A stretch of DNA of 64,000 nucleotides from Klebsiella pneumoniae (GCA_945878555.1 CAMDWI010000022.1:1-64000); one strand, 5' to 3'; numbered from the stretch's first letter, positions 10,835-21,059 are shown. The notes: generated by a model from the sequence alone, not told the origin. Made by a program: numbers and translations.

Positions 10835-11278
10835 ATGAACCGTACATTAATAGTGCTGCTACTCGTTGTCATCGTGTTGTCATGGAATTTTGTCTTTACC
10901 GACAAACAGGTCGGGCTGACAGACGAAGCGAGAATACTACAGGGCCTCAGCACGGCGCTGCCCTATAAAACCGCCATCACCGATTACTGGAAAAAGAACG
11001 GTGTATTGCCTGCAGAGGTAGACTGGCAAAAGTCCGGCACTGTCATCACTCCGGATCTCAGCCAGACCATCGTTGACTCGATAGACGTTGGCGTTGACGG
11101 CCCCGGCGTCATCAGTGTGCACTTGACTGCCAGGCCCGGACTGGAGGCCCCCGAACGAATAGCGGGGAAACAAATCAACCTCATCCCGGCCATCGTAAAT
11201 ACCAGTGTTGAATGGACTTGCAAAGGCACACTGGAACCCGCCCTGCTCCCAAAGAATTGCACTGCACTCCCGAGATGA
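10835..11278 (+). CDS. Membrane-anchored protein with type IV pilin-like C-terminal region
   Basis: N-terminal hydrophobic helix; C-terminal ...IVNTSVEWTCKGTLEPALLPKNC resembles the two-Cys D-region of PilA-type pilins. Confidence 0.55.
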   Translation: MNRTLIVLLLVVIVLSWNFVFTDKQVGLTDEARILQGLSTALPYKTAITDYWKKNGVLPAEVDWQKSGTVITPDLSQTIVDSIDVGVDGPGVISVHLTARPGLEAPERIAGKQINLIPAIVNTSVEWTCKGTLEPALLPKNCTALPR

Positions 11279-11293
11279 CTGTAGCGTATTCCG

Positions 11294-11327
11294 TGGGATC
11301 TGCCATCTGGCTATAACCGTTCAAGAC
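11294..11327 (-). repeat. Partial inverted copy (one arm) of the palindromic element at 11372-11483
   Basis: TGGGATCTGCCATCTGGCTATAACCGTTCAAGACC matches the reverse complement of the element's right end (TGGGATCAGCCGTCTGGCTATAATCGTTCAAGACAC) with few mismatches. Confidence 0.75.
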
Positions 11328-11371
11328 CAAGGTGGTATAACTGATACTTCCAGTTTCTGATAATGTCTGAA

Positions 11372-11483
11372 ATCAGCCGTCTGGCTATAATTGTGAAAGA
11401 CCGTTAGCCGCATGGATGCGGCGCTCGAGCGTACATGGATGTATTCACAGCGTGTCTTGAACGATTATAGCCAGACGGCTGAT
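11372..11483. repeat. MITE/REPIN-like palindromic element, copy 1
   Basis: 20-bp perfect terminal inverted repeats ATCAGCCGTCTGGCTATAAT / ATTATAGCCAGACGGCTGAT around a 72-bp core with internal hairpins GCCGCATGGATGCGGC and TACATGGATGTA. Confidence 0.9.
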
Positions 11484-11613
11484 CCCACAGCAAATTGATA
11501 ACAGACCTTTTCAACCACTCCCCTGCCCTTGATTTGCACAATTTAATCACTGGACGATATTGAACAGGGTTGGGATACTTGAGGGCTGAAATCGCTTTTT
11601 TATCGGGGGAGTA

Positions 11614-13743
11614 ATGAAGGTCTGGGGTAACCGCTTGTGCATCGTAATCGCTACCGGAATGTTACTGCCGGGTATCGTCCGGTCTCAACCACAAACCGAA
11701 CAGACCACAGCCGCAGAACCCGTAACATCCGCCGATGAGGTGATGAGTTATGAGGCGGTGTTCTTCAGTCGCTACCAGCCTCGCAACGCGCTCGACATGG
11801 TACGCCAGGTACCGGGATTTCTGCTGGATGACGGTGAAGACAACCGTGGATTCGGTGCTGCCGCCGGTAATGTGCTGATCAATGGTCGCCGCCCGAGTGC
11901 AAAACAGAATACCCCTTCCGAATTTCTGACACGTATCTCAGCCGGTCAGGTTGAACGTATTGAACTGATCCGCAACCAGGTCCGCGGTATCGACATGCTG
12001 GGTCATTCCGCGCTGGTCAATATCATCCTGCATGGCGATATGCCAGCCAGGGTGCGTTATGAAACAACGCTGCGGCACAATAACCGTGGCCCGATCAAAC
12101 CCTCGGTTGATATTTCACTGACCGATCGCTGGGGTGATATCGACTATACCGCCGGTTTTTATAGTGAGCGTGAGGCAAATGGTGAAACCGGTGACCGCAT
12201 CCTGCTTGACGGCCTGGGTAATGTGGTTGAAACCAGTGATACCGGCCAGAAATCGACCGGCATCGAGGTGGTCGGGACGCTGAGTGGCTCCACCTGGATA
12301 GGTGAAAGCCTGATCAATGCAAACGGAAAAATCAGCTCGGATTCGCGTAATCCCCGACAACGTATCGACATCAGCCCGCAGAGCCCACCCGGTGGCGTGC
12401 GTCAGGAATTTATCGAGGATGAACTCGTTATTAAAGGTGTGGAGGTCGGCACCGATGTCGTGCGCAATCTGAACGAGGACCTCCTCGGCAAGGCGATATT
12501 CCTGTTGTATATGGAAAAAATTCCGAAGACCTCCACGCGTCGGCTGGTCAATACGTCGGGCATTGAGACCTTGCTGCGCATCGCCGAGACGGATACAGAT
12601 ACCACCGAAGGTATCGCCCGTCTTGAATTCAACTGGTCCGGTATGGAAGGTCATGCCATCCAGCTGAATATGGAAGGTGCCTACAATGAAGTGGATGGAA
12701 GTCTGGTCCAGACCGATGACCGGGGTACAGGTCCGGTGGTCGTAAATGTCCCCGGCGCGAACTCACGCGTTGATGAGGTACGCTGGGACCTGCAATTAAA
12801 AGACAACTGGTCGCTGGGTAGTCTGGAGTTTGATTACGGACTCGGGGCCGAGTTCTCGACCATCTCCCAGACCGGTGACAGCGAACAGGAGCGCAGTTTC
12901 CGCTTTCTCAAACCGATGGCCAGTGTGATCTGGTCGGCGGGACAAGGTCAACGCCTTCGTTTCTCACTGGAACGCGAGGTCGCGCAGCTGAACTTCAATG
13001 ATTTTATCAGTGCAACCGTCTTTGAAGATGATGACATCCTGCTCGGCAACCCGGATCTGCATCCTGACGCCACCTGGGTCACCAGCCTCGGTTACGAGAA
13101 ACGCTACGGCAAGATCGGGGTCGTCAAGGTAACGGCCTATCACCACTGGATCGATGACGTGCTGGATCTGCTGCCCGTGACGGCCACGAATGCAGTTCCC
13201 GGTAACATCGGGAACGGACGGCGCTGGGGTGTGGATTTCGAGAACTCCATTCCGCTCGAATGGCTGGGGCTGACCGGCTCAAAGCTGAGCTTCACCGCAC
13301 GCTGGCAGGATTCCACTGTCGTTGACCCTGTGACCGGTGAGAATCGGTTCCTCTCGGGGCAAGGTGGCAATACGGCTTACCGCAGCCTGATGACGGGCAA
13401 CCGGAACATGCACTATTTTCTCCGGCTGGATTTCCGTCAGGACCTTGAGGCATCAAGGGTGGCCTGGGGCTGGACGGTTGCAGAGCGCGACAGACGTGAT
13501 CTGTTCAAGGTGGATGAGCTGGACAGTTATGACGAAGATGTTGCCGTCGATGCGTTTGTCGAAACGACCCGCTGGTGGGGACTGAAGCTGCGCATACTTG
13601 GCGAGAATCTGCTCGACTTCAAGGAATGGCGTGACCGCACCGTGTTTGAGGGTGAGCGTGATCTGTCACCGGTAGACTTCCTCGAGACCCGCAACCGCTA
13701 CAATGGCCGCAAGATTACCTTGTCGGTCAGTGGCAGTTTTTGA
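11614..13743 (+). CDS. TonB-dependent receptor
   Basis: Plug domain (MVRQVPGFLLDDGEDNRGFGAAAGNVLINGRRPS), beta-barrel repeats, C-terminal aromatic residue (KITLSVSGSF). Confidence 0.88.
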   Translation: MKVWGNRLCIVIATGMLLPGIVRSQPQTEQTTAAEPVTSADEVMSYEAVFFSRYQPRNALDMVRQVPGFLLDDGEDNRGFGAAAGNVLINGRRPSAKQNTPSEFLTRISAGQVERIELIRNQVRGIDMLGHSALVNIILHGDMPARVRYETTLRHNNRGPIKPSVDISLTDRWGDIDYTAGFYSEREANGETGDRILLDGLGNVVETSDTGQKSTGIEVVGTLSGSTWIGESLINANGKISSDSRNPRQRIDISPQSPPGGVRQEFIEDELVIKGVEVGTDVVRNLNEDLLGKAIFLLYMEKIPKTSTRRLVNTSGIETLLRIAETDTDTTEGIARLEFNWSGMEGHAIQLNMEGAYNEVDGSLVQTDDRGTGPVVVNVPGANSRVDEVRWDLQLKDNWSLGSLEFDYGLGAEFSTISQTGDSEQERSFRFLKPMASVIWSAGQGQRLRFSLEREVAQLNFNDFISATVFEDDDILLGNPDLHPDATWVTSLGYEKRYGKIGVVKVTAYHHWIDDVLDLLPVTATNAVPGNIGNGRRWGVDFENSIPLEWLGLTGSKLSFTARWQDSTVVDPVTGENRFLSGQGGNTAYRSLMTGNRNMHYFLRLDFRQDLEASRVAWGWTVAERDRRDLFKVDELDSYDEDVAVDAFVETTRWWGLKLRILGENLLDFKEWRDRTVFEGERDLSPVDFLETRNRYNGRKITLSVSGSF

Positions 13744-13756
13744 TCCCGGGAAAAGC

Positions 13757-14374
13757 ATGCATCCGGGTAAACTGCTGAGACTGATCAAAAGCCGATCGCT
13801 GGGGTCCACACTGTTACTGCTGGGGGCATTAAGTGCCTGGCAGTATTTTGACCAGGGACGGGTCAGTTGGCACGAGGACCTCGTCAGCGAACTTCTGGGC
13901 GATGCCAGTCCCACTCGCCAGCGCAACACAACTACACCCTCCGCGTTACCACCGCGGGGCCAGCAACTGTCCGGCACGGTCGATAGCGTTACCGACGGCG
14001 ATACCTTAAGGCTGGTCACCCGGGATTTGAATGAATACAAGATCCGCCTGTACGGTATCGATGCACCCGAACGCGATCAACCCCACGGCGACACCGCCTC
14101 GCTGGCACTGGATGCACTGGTAGACGATCGGGAGGTCACCGTTATGGTACAGGACATCGATGACTACGGACGTCTGGTCAGCACCGTTTATCTGGAAGGC
14201 ACGAATATCAATGTCGCGATGGTGCGCGACGGTCATGCCTGGTGGTATAAATATTTTGCGAAATCAGATACCACATTGGCTGAGGCAGAAACCGCCGCCC
14301 GTGTGGCACGGACAGGTCTGTGGGCAAGGACCAAGCCGGTGGCACCGTGGGATTGGCGACGTCGGCACAAATAG
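13757..14374 (+). CDS. Thermonuclease-family (SNase-like) nuclease
   Basis: VDSVTDGDTLRL...KIRLYGIDAPERDQPHG...LVSTVYLEGTNINVAMVRDGHAWWYKYF. Confidence 0.93.
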   Translation: MHPGKLLRLIKSRSLGSTLLLLGALSAWQYFDQGRVSWHEDLVSELLGDASPTRQRNTTTPSALPPRGQQLSGTVDSVTDGDTLRLVTRDLNEYKIRLYGIDAPERDQPHGDTASLALDALVDDREVTVMVQDIDDYGRLVSTVYLEGTNINVAMVRDGHAWWYKYFAKSDTTLAEAETAARVARTGLWARTKPVAPWDWRRRHK

Positions 14375-14416
14375 CGAAGCTATTAAAAAGAGCTGTTCCG
14401 GATGCCAATGAAGATT

Positions 14417-14534
14417 GGTATCAGCCATCTGGTTATAATTGTGAAAGACCGTTAGCCGCATGGATGCGGCGCTCGAGCGTACATGGATGTATTCACAGCG
14501 TGTCTTGAACGATTATAACCAGATGGCTGATACC
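14417..14534. repeat. MITE/REPIN-like palindromic element, copy 2
   Basis: 23-bp perfect terminal inverted repeats GGTATCAGCCATCTGGTTATAAT / ATTATAACCAGATGGCTGATACC; 72-bp core identical to copy 1. Confidence 0.92.
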
Positions 14535-14556
14535 ACAGGGATTTCAGAACCGTTCT

Positions 14557-14823
14557 TTAAAACCGTCTGGATTTCTTCAGTGCCGGATTGACCTTGTCGA
14601 GCTCTGCCTGTACCTGCTCACGTGAATGACGGTAGACAATTTCCCTGCCCATTACCGTACCAGCATAGGCCTGTCCATTCCGTGTCGGAGTCAGTTCACA
14701 TTGCACACTGTGCACACCCTTGCCGATAACGACATCGATACGCTCAGGCCGTTTATGCAGCACGACCACCTGCATTGATTGTCCACTCTCGGTCACTTCT
14801 ACGGTAATCGTGTCATTGCTCAT
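14557..14823 (-). CDS. Hypothetical protein (88 aa)
   Basis: Intact ORF between a repeat and the next gene; no family recognised. Confidence 0.6.
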   Translation of the reverse strand: MSNDTITVEVTESGQSMQVVVLHKRPERIDVVIGKGVHSVQCELTPTRNGQAYAGTVMGREIVYRHSREQVQAELDKVNPALKKSRRF

Positions 14824-14936
14824 GGCTCAACTCCCCTGGACTGGCGATAGATGATTCAGCATAGAGTATCACGCGGGAATTGTCTGGAATTATTCAGCGG
14901 GCAAACGGGTGTTGTGCCTGTGCCTGTACTGCGGAC

Positions 14937-14970
14937 AAAAAATAGCCCTGTGACCAGGGCTGAATTTTTT
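14937..14970 (-). terminator. Rho-independent terminator-like hairpin
   Basis: AGCCCTG-tgac-CAGGGCT with T-rich tracts on both sides (minus strand: ...CAGGGCTATTTTTTG); downstream of the 15048-17801 gene. Confidence 0.75.
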
Positions 14971-15047
14971 CCATGCTGCCGGGCGAGGCCCGGCATGGAC
15001 AGTCAGCCTACCGGCACCCGAGACGGGGGCCGGTAGACATACTGTTT

Positions 15048-17801
15048 CTAGTTATACTTGTACTGTAACTGCACGCCGTAGCTAAACCAGTTGCGCGGGC
15101 TGAGTGCATTGTCTATACGGCCTTCAGGGTCGACGTGGAACTCAGGGAAATACTTCATGCCGGTCTCGAGAATATTGCGGCCCCAGAACATCACACTCCA
15201 GGTATCATCAATATCGCCGAAGCCTGCATTCAGGTTTGCAATCACACCGGCATCATACTTGACGACCTCATCGAAATCCTCGACACTCCAGATATAACCG
15301 TCGCGATAGGTAGCCGTCGTATTGAACATATACTTGTAGTTATCACCAATCGGGTACCACCAGTCAAGATTGAATACGACTTTCCAGTCCGGTGTCCGCG
15401 GGGCCTTCTGCCCGCTACGGTCAATAAGGGCTTCGCCGGAGTCGTCGCCAAACAGGGCAATCGATTCTGCCTCGGAGATACACGGCCCGGTGTCTGCTGC
15501 CTCATACTCGGCATCCGTACAGCCGGCACCCTCGAATTTGACCATCACACCGTCCATCAGTGCGCCGTTGATACCCAATGTCAGCCGATCCGTGGCGGCC
15601 CAGCGGCCGTCGAACTCAATACCTCGCGTGCGCTGCTCGCCGGCATTGGTCGAGAAACTGGACTGCGTATTGAGCCCTTGCGGTACCGTGGTGGCAATCT
15701 GCAGGTCAGAAATCGTAACCTGGAACAGGGTGATATTGAAGTTGGCCGCCCCGTCGAGCAGGCTACCCTTCGCTCCGAGTTCGAAGTTCTCCGCATTCTC
15801 AGCCAGCAGCGGGAATTCCTCTGGAGTGTTTGGCAAGGAACCGCTTGAGATGTCAGCACCACCGCCCTTGAATGCACGGGCCCATTTTGCATAAACCGAG
15901 AGGTCATCGGAGAATTTATAGCGCAAGGTCACCTGCGGATCCAGGCTGTCATCGCGGTATTCGTTCAGATATGGACCCGAATCGTTACTATTATTCATCG
16001 CACGTGTGGCGGCAGTGATCGGGCCAATATCGATCGGCGCCAGCGTATCCCACGCATCCGGCACACCACGGCGAGACTGGCCTGAATTATATTGATAGGT
16101 CCAGAACCCGGCACCATAGTTGCCGCACATGTATTGATTTGGGCCTGCCACACTGCAATCGACTATCTGGCTGGCGAGATTCGTCGGACCACGACCGCCT
16201 GCAGCAAACACGTTTCTATTATCTGCAGGGGATCGATGACCATTGGCCATTGCCGTGGCTGGATTGCCATCACCGTCATTGGTAAACGGGTTGACGTTAT
16301 AGATGAACGTCGAGGCCAGACCAAGGATATAGGAATCCTTCTTGATATCGGTATAACGCGCGCCGACATCGATCGCGGCCTTGTCAGTAACGTTCCAGGT
16401 CAACGAGGCAAACGCACTCTTCCAGGTCGTGTCCTGCCAGCTTTCGTGGAAACGCATCGGCTGGCGCAGATTGGCGCGCAGAGACATGGTCTGGTATTTC
16501 AGATTGCCGAGATTACCAAGGTCGAGGTCCTCATTCTGGTAGAACAAACCGGTCTCCCACTCGATTGTGCCGCCACGAGGCGACAGGAAACGAAACTCCT
16601 GGCTGACCATATCGAAGATCTCGCCACGGTGCTGCAGGTTGGTCGGTATCGGCGAACTGGAATTGTCGAAATTGGAGGACCGCTGGTAATCAACGTAGGC
16701 GGTGTTAGAATCGATATTGACCCCGTTGTCCATCTGGTAGTTCAGACCCAGCCTGTAGCTGTAGGCATCCATATCATCGTGTGCATCAGGACGCTCCATC
16801 ATCTTCGGCCAGATGGTCGTGATATCGACGATACCGGCATTATTGTCTTCCTGGTCTATGCCATGCACCGGCTTGAAGAATGGAAGTTGACCTTCGCGGA
16901 TACCAATCCGCTTGAAACCATTCTCGCAATCGTTCGGAAAGGCCAGCACCTGCTTGAATTGGTCAAACGCGGGTACCAGACCCGGTATCGTGACCGCGCG
17001 CTCGGTCTGTGGTACCGTCCCGGCGACGCGGCATACCGCCATACCATCACCGTCGCGACGACGACGGGAATATTCGCCCTTCAGGGTCGCCTCGAAGTTT
17101 TCGGTCGGTCTCCATAACAGCGTTGCCCTGGCCGCCTTTTCATCGCTGTCGGGAAACATATCACCGGTTATGACGTCACGTAGATAACCACTCATCCTGT
17201 CGATCTGTCCGGCAACACGTATCCCCAGCGTATCGGTGATCGGGCCACCAATACCGCCCTCGACGCTCATGCGACCCCAGTTACCGAATTCGGAGGTCAC
17301 ATCACCCTGCCATTCCTCGGTCGGCTTTTTCGAGATGATGCTGAAGGCACCGGCGGTGGCGTTCTGGCCAAAGGCGATTGGTTGTGGGCCACGCAATACC
17401 TCCAGACGTTCCACATCGAGGAACGCACCCATGATCATCGAGGTACGGCCGTAATGGACGCCATCGGAGAAGGTTGGTACGGCTTGTTCCAGACCGAGGT
17501 TATTACCGGTAGTACCCATACCGCGAACAGCGATATCCTGGTCCTGGGTACGGATGTCGATCTCGACACTGGGCGAGAACATCGAGACGTCCTCCATCGA
17601 GCGCAAGCCCTGTGTCGCCAGCGTTGCACCGCTAAATGCCTCCAGCGATATCGGAACCTCCTGGATGGACTGCTCACGACGCTGGGCCGTAACGACGATC
17701 TCTTCAAGTGCCTGAGCGGCTACAATGGATGGGTTAAAAACAGTGGATGAAACTACTGAGGCTATGGCTACACCTAGAACACGTCTTTGAATCAACAGCA
17801 T
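15048..17801 (-). CDS. TonB-dependent receptor
   Basis: LEEIVVTAQRREQSIQEVPISLEAFSG TonB box/plug; C-terminal NWFSYGVQLQYKYN. Confidence 0.95.
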   Translation of the reverse strand: MLLIQRRVLGVAIASVVSSTVFNPSIVAAQALEEIVVTAQRREQSIQEVPISLEAFSGATLATQGLRSMEDVSMFSPSVEIDIRTQDQDIAVRGMGTTGNNLGLEQAVPTFSDGVHYGRTSMIMGAFLDVERLEVLRGPQPIAFGQNATAGAFSIISKKPTEEWQGDVTSEFGNWGRMSVEGGIGGPITDTLGIRVAGQIDRMSGYLRDVITGDMFPDSDEKAARATLLWRPTENFEATLKGEYSRRRRDGDGMAVCRVAGTVPQTERAVTIPGLVPAFDQFKQVLAFPNDCENGFKRIGIREGQLPFFKPVHGIDQEDNNAGIVDITTIWPKMMERPDAHDDMDAYSYRLGLNYQMDNGVNIDSNTAYVDYQRSSNFDNSSSPIPTNLQHRGEIFDMVSQEFRFLSPRGGTIEWETGLFYQNEDLDLGNLGNLKYQTMSLRANLRQPMRFHESWQDTTWKSAFASLTWNVTDKAAIDVGARYTDIKKDSYILGLASTFIYNVNPFTNDGDGNPATAMANGHRSPADNRNVFAAGGRGPTNLASQIVDCSVAGPNQYMCGNYGAGFWTYQYNSGQSRRGVPDAWDTLAPIDIGPITAATRAMNNSNDSGPYLNEYRDDSLDPQVTLRYKFSDDLSVYAKWARAFKGGGADISSGSLPNTPEEFPLLAENAENFELGAKGSLLDGAANFNITLFQVTISDLQIATTVPQGLNTQSSFSTNAGEQRTRGIEFDGRWAATDRLTLGINGALMDGVMVKFEGAGCTDAEYEAADTGPCISEAESIALFGDDSGEALIDRSGQKAPRTPDWKVVFNLDWWYPIGDNYKYMFNTTATYRDGYIWSVEDFDEVVKYDAGVIANLNAGFGDIDDTWSVMFWGRNILETGMKYFPEFHVDPEGRIDNALSPRNWFSYGVQLQYKYN

Positions 17802-17979
17802 TGGACACCCCCCCTTAAGAAATGAATCCGCTTTGATATTTGCGACTATCAGGATTGATTTACGTCTGTTAATAGATGATTACAGGTTTCCTCTTTTATA
17901 AGTTAACACAATACTTGCACAATTCTTACATAGTTTTTACACGATTTAATTGATGGGATCAACCGACTTTTTCAGGCCT

Positions 17980-18861
17980 TCAGCTAATCAGTGTCGGGCT
18001 CCTGTTCAATATGGTGATAAACGCACTTGCCGCATTCGAGAGTGTATGGTCGCGATGATAGATGTATCCCAGCTTGCGACTCAGCCGGATATTATCCACC
18101 GGCAACACGACCAGACTGTCATCCAGCATCGTCAACGGCAGGATGCTCCAGGCCATGCCAACCGAGACCATCATCTTGATCGTCTCCAGATAGTTCGTCG
18201 ACATATCCACTTCAAGACGAATCCGGTGATCCTTGAAGATCGTTTCGACCAGCTGTCGGGTGAATGTATTGGCTGCCGGCAGTATGGTCGGATATTCGAG
18301 CAGATCGTTCAGCGTCACCTTGTCCAGTCGGGTCAGCGCATGATCAACAGCGGTCATGATGCACAACTGATCGTCCCATACCGGCTGACTGACAATATTC
18401 TCCACAGTGACCGGTGCGAGTGTAACGACCGCCAGTTCAATCTTGCCGTGTGCCACTTGCTGGTAGGCCTGTTCTGAATCCAGAAACGAGATATCAATCG
18501 ACACCCGTGGATACAGACTGGAATATTCCTTAAGCACCGGTGGCAGGCGGTGCAGACCGATATGGTGACTGGACGCCACGGATAATCGCCCGCTTACGGA
18601 TGTGCCGAGATTATGGATTGCGGTGCGCGTATCCTCGATCTCGCGCAGGATCTTCATCGCCCGCGGCAGCAGTATCTGTCCGGCCTCGGTCAGGATGACC
18701 CGTTTACCGATACGATCAAACAGGCTGTTGCCTATCATTTGTTCGAGCACAGCGATGCGCTTGCTGATGGCCGGCTGGGTCAGGTGCAGGCGTTCCGCTG
18801 CCAGCGAAAACGAACTGGTCTCGGCGACGGCAATAAAGGCGGCTAACTGATTTGTATCCAT
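17980..18861 (-). CDS. LysR family transcriptional regulator
   Basis: MDTNQLAAFIAVAETSSFSLAAERLHLTQPAISKRIAVLEQMIGNSLFDRIGKRVILTEAG; divergent from leuC. Confidence 0.95.
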   Translation of the reverse strand: MDTNQLAAFIAVAETSSFSLAAERLHLTQPAISKRIAVLEQMIGNSLFDRIGKRVILTEAGQILLPRAMKILREIEDTRTAIHNLGTSVSGRLSVASSHHIGLHRLPPVLKEYSSLYPRVSIDISFLDSEQAYQQVAHGKIELAVVTLAPVTVENIVSQPVWDDQLCIMTAVDHALTRLDKVTLNDLLEYPTILPAANTFTRQLVETIFKDHRIRLEVDMSTNYLETIKMMVSVGMAWSILPLTMLDDSLVVLPVDNIRLSRKLGYIYHRDHTLSNAASAFITILNRSPTLIS

Positions 18862-19004
18862 AAATAAAAGGTAGAGTATTCCTGATTGTTATTCAATTAA
18901 TAAAATATATGAATTTGAGTTATTTTTATAACTGACTAGAATACTCCCCAGATTTATTCTGTTATTTGGCAGTTACCTAATACATATAAGGAATGGACAG
19001 TATT

Positions 19005-20408
19005 ATGAAAAAGACCATGTATGAAAAGATCTGGGATGCGCATCTGGTGCATGAAGAACCCGGTCAGGCCCCGATAATTTATATAGACCGCCATCTGGTC
19101 CATGAAGTCACCAGCCCGCAGGCGTTTGAAGGTCTGCAAATGGCCAAACGCCCGGTGCGTCAGCCACATGCGATCATGGCAACGCTGGATCATTGTGTGC
19201 CGACGAAAGACCGGGATCTGCCGATCAAGGACCCGATAGCGCGCAAACAGGTCGAGGTGATGATTGAGAATTGCCGCGTGCACAATCTGAATCTGTACGA
19301 TATGAAGAGCCCGAACAACGGCATCATTCATATCGTCGTTCCCGAGCATGGCTTTGTCCATCCGGGCATGACCGTGGTCTGCGGTGACAGCCATACCGCG
19401 ACCCACGGTGCCTTTGGCGCACTCGCGTTCGGTATCGGCACCTCCGAGGTCGAACATGTACTCGCCTCGCAGACGCTGCGTCAGTCCAAGTCCAAATCGA
19501 TGCTGGTCAAAATTGAAGGCAAGTTGTCCCCGTTCTGTACCGCGAAAGACATCGCACTCGCGATCATCGGCCATATCGGTACCGCCGGAGGCAACGGCCA
19601 TGTGATCGAATACGCCGGTTCTGCCATTACTGAGCTCAGTATGGAAGGTCGTATGACCCTGTGTAACCTCGCCATTGAAAGCGGTGCCCGTGCCGGTCTG
19701 GTCGCCCCGGATGAGAAGACGCTCGCGTTCATAAAAGGCCGTGAGTTTGCCCCGAAAGACGCTGATTGGGATGCGGCCGTGGCCTACTGGAACAGCATTG
19801 CGACCGATGAAGGTGCAAAGTTTGACAAGGTCGTCACCATCCATGCAAACGACATCGCCCCGCAGGTCACCTGGGGGACCTCACCGGAACAGGTTATCGG
19901 CGTGAATGGCACTGTGCCCGCACCGGAAGATTTTGACGATGATATCAAGCGCAAGGCCTGCGAAAGCGCCCTCTCCTACATGGGATTAAAGCCACGGACA
20001 AAGATCACCGATATCCCGGTCGAGTTTGTGTTTATCGGTTCATGCACCAACGGCCGTATTGAAGACCTGCGTGCGGCAGCACATGTCACCCGCGGCAAGA
20101 AGGTCGCCAAAAATGTGACCGCGCTGGTCGTCCCCGGCTCCTACCTGGTCAAGAAACAGGCAGAGCAGGAAGGTCTGGACAAGATCTTTCTGGACGCAGG
20201 CTGGGAATGGCGTGACCCCGGTTGTTCGATGTGTCTGGCCATGAACGGTGACCAGCTCGAACCCGGTCAGCGTTGTGCCTCCACCTCGAACCGTAACTTC
20301 GAGGGCCGTCAGGGCAAGGGTGGGCGTACCCATCTGGTGTCCCCGGCCATGGCAGCCGCCGCCGCGACCGCCGGGCATTTCGTCGACATACGCAATCTTG
20401 ATATCTGA
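19005..20408 (+). CDS. leuC: 3-isopropylmalate dehydratase large subunit
   Basis: [16 protein letters not shown]...[32 protein letters not shown]...[17 protein letters not shown]...GCSMCLAMN. Confidence 0.97.
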   Translation: MKKTMYEKIWDAHLVHEEPGQAPIIYIDRHLVHEVTSPQAFEGLQMAKRPVRQPHAIMATLDHCVPTKDRDLPIKDPIARKQVEVMIENCRVHNLNLYDMKSPNNGIIHIVVPEHGFVHPGMTVVCGDSHTATHGAFGALAFGIGTSEVEHVLASQTLRQSKSKSMLVKIEGKLSPFCTAKDIALAIIGHIGTAGGNGHVIEYAGSAITELSMEGRMTLCNLAIESGARAGLVAPDEKTLAFIKGREFAPKDADWDAAVAYWNSIATDEGAKFDKVVTIHANDIAPQVTWGTSPEQVIGVNGTVPAPEDFDDDIKRKACESALSYMGLKPRTKITDIPVEFVFIGSCTNGRIEDLRAAAHVTRGKKVAKNVTALVVPGSYLVKKQAEQEGLDKIFLDAGWEWRDPGCSMCLAMNGDQLEPGQRCASTSNRNFEGRQGKGGRTHLVSPAMAAAAATAGHFVDIRNLDI

Positions 20409-20422
20409 GAGGAAGCACAACC

Positions 20423-21034
20423 ATGGAACCCTATGTAAAACATGAAAGCATCGCGGCACTGATGGATCGCAGCAATGTTGATACCGATCAGATCATCCCG
20501 AAGCAGTTTCTGAAAGAAGTACAACGTACCGGTTTTGGCAAGCATCTGTTTTTCGACTGGCGTTATCTGCCGGACGGCTCACCAAATCCAGACTTCGAGC
20601 TGAACAAGCCCGCGTTCAAGGGCGCGCGTATCCTGGTGGCCGGCGACAATTTCGGCTGCGGTTCCTCACGTGAACATGCACCGTGGGCGATCGATGACTA
20701 CGGCATCAACACGATCGTTTCAACCAGTTACGCCGATATCTTCTACAATAACTGTTTCAAGAACGGCATCCTGCCGATAGTGGTTACCCGGCCGGAACTG
20801 GATAAACTGATGGACGAGATCCGCCACAATGAAGGCGTCAAGTTTACGGTCGATCTGGAAAATCAGACGCTAAGCACGCCTGGCGGTATCCGCATCCGCT
20901 TTGAAATCGATGGGTTCCGCAAGGAAACCATGCTGAAAGGTCTGGACGATATTGCGTTGACCTTGCAGCATGTCGACAAGATCACGGCATTTGAACAGAA
21001 ACAGAAACAGCAACTGCCCTGGTTGTGGAATTAA
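20423..21034 (+). CDS. leuD: 3-isopropylmalate dehydratase small subunit
   Basis: NVDTDQIIPKQFLKEVQRTGFGKHLFFDWRY...GDNFGCGSSREHAPWAI. Confidence 0.97.
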   Translation: MEPYVKHESIAALMDRSNVDTDQIIPKQFLKEVQRTGFGKHLFFDWRYLPDGSPNPDFELNKPAFKGARILVAGDNFGCGSSREHAPWAIDDYGINTIVSTSYADIFYNNCFKNGILPIVVTRPELDKLMDEIRHNEGVKFTVDLENQTLSTPGGIRIRFEIDGFRKETMLKGLDDIALTLQHVDKITAFEQKQKQQLPWLWN

Positions 21035-21059
21035 TAAAACGCCCCATATATATACCGAG

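Noticed and set aside
16092-17117. 341-aa plus-strand ORF
   Set aside because: Antisense to a well-supported TonB-dependent receptor; typical shadow ORF in codon-biased DNA.
18954-19844. 296-aa minus-strand ORF
   Set aside because: Antisense to leuC, whose coding call is unambiguous.
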